This document shows positions 29,106-29,253 of a stretch of DNA of 29,253 nt, piece after piece. The notes under the pieces were generated by a model that made no database searches, was not told the DNA's origin, and saw only the letters and a program-made list of their open reading frames with translations. The stretch comes from a virus, in the IMG/VR virus record IMGVR_UViG_3300044816_000087, positions 1 to 29,253 of that record; one strand, 5' to 3'. Every line of letters begins with the position of its first letter. The stretch's first letter is position 1. Both the position numbers and the translations under genes were made by a program.

Positions 29106-29253
29106 GCGACGAGCAGGAAATCGATTTTGGAGCCGAACCAGAGCGGGGCGACGAAACCCCTCGCGTCCCGCTCTGGCCATCGGACGAAATTTGGGTTCGC
29201 GCTCGCGAGCGAGACGAAGAGTTGAAAGCGATGATCCGCGAGTGGAACGACTG
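29102..29253 (+). CDS. 5' part of a small acidic protein running off the right edge
   Basis: GTG 29102, in a GTGA overlap with the micro-protein, opens a frame of 50 codons plus two bases to the window end. It is rich in Asp, Glu and Trp (SDEQEIDFGAEPERGDE; DEIWVRARERDEELKAM). The remaining tg joins base 1 (g) as TGG and continues to a TAG at 98-100. The complete protein would have 83 residues. No family is recognised. Confidence 0.65.
   Translation, partial: MSDEQEIDFGAEPERGDETPRVPLWPSDEIWVRARERDEELKAMIREWND

Noticed and set aside
1-29253. Integrase, att sites, tRNAs, CRISPR arrays, insertion sequences, terminal direct repeats
   Set aside because: Looked for by eye on both strands; no tyrosine or serine recombinase motif, tRNA-like region, regularly spaced repeat array, transposase or edge repeat was seen.

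Overview
The window is a compact tailed-phage genome, most likely a podovirus (short tail) of a proteobacterium, and it is probably the whole circular molecule. The reading frame that leaves the right edge re-enters at base 1 in the same frame and gives one continuous 83-residue protein, so the edges look like an arbitrary cut in a circular (or circularly permuted) map of 29,253 bases. Podovirus character rests on a very large P22-type portal, a scaffold/capsid pair, a short-tail adaptor and nozzle-like pair, long glycine/proline/glutamine-rich proteins where a short-tailed phage keeps its ejection proteins, a beta-helix tailspike, and no tape measure, sheath or baseplate. Host hints are indirect: the parS-like site matches the form I recall from Pseudomonas and relatives, a CsrA gene is typical of gammaproteobacteria, and the 7-bp GGAATCA-type array resembles repeats I recall from Xanthomonadaceae. 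None of these fixes the host.

There are two transcription units. A very long leftward (minus strand) unit runs from about 26,440 down to 484. Reading in its direction it holds: an HNH/AP2 endonuclease, a 41-residue membrane peptide, a replication initiator, a helicase-loader-like protein, an unknown, a PD-(D/E)XK nuclease of VRR-NUC type, a small HTH protein, a tiny ORF, an exported protein, a Fis-type HTH protein, an Ig-like protein, a 52-residue helical protein, small and large terminase, two virion-type proteins, portal, a small arginine-rich protein, a second HNH endonuclease, scaffold, major capsid, two capsid-associated proteins, an unknown, adaptor, nozzle-like protein, GNAT acetyltransferase, peptidase-S74 protein, three low-complexity/ejection-type proteins, a short fibre/adaptor, tailspike, and a lysis cassette (two one-TM proteins, lysozyme, 3-TM holin). 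Nearly every junction is an ATGA, GTGA, TTGA or TAATG overlap, which fixes many starts, including GTG and TTG starts.

A short rightward (plus strand) unit begins at about 27,208 and continues through the cut to 468, where it meets the leftward unit tail to tail. It contains an HTH regulator, a string of small unknown proteins and a CsrA homologue. A 71-residue Cro/CI-like regulator is transcribed divergently. Operators of the form TACCCA-N4-TGGGTA lie both between the two regulators and across a strong-looking promoter, making a lambda-like switch. A lone plus-strand lipoprotein gene sits between the switch and the leftward operon.

No integrase, recombinase, att site, tRNA, CRISPR or DNA polymerase is visible. 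A repressor-type switch, an initiator gene carrying tandem repeats, a perfect chromosomal-type parS sequence, apparent circularity and no integrase together raise the possibility of an extrachromosomal (phage-plasmid) prophage that borrows host ParB. That is inference, but testable. No gene-free stretch exceeds 300 bases; the longest gaps are about 70-130 bases, around 26,442-26,571, 26,845-26,915, 27,132-27,207 and 4,372-4,445.
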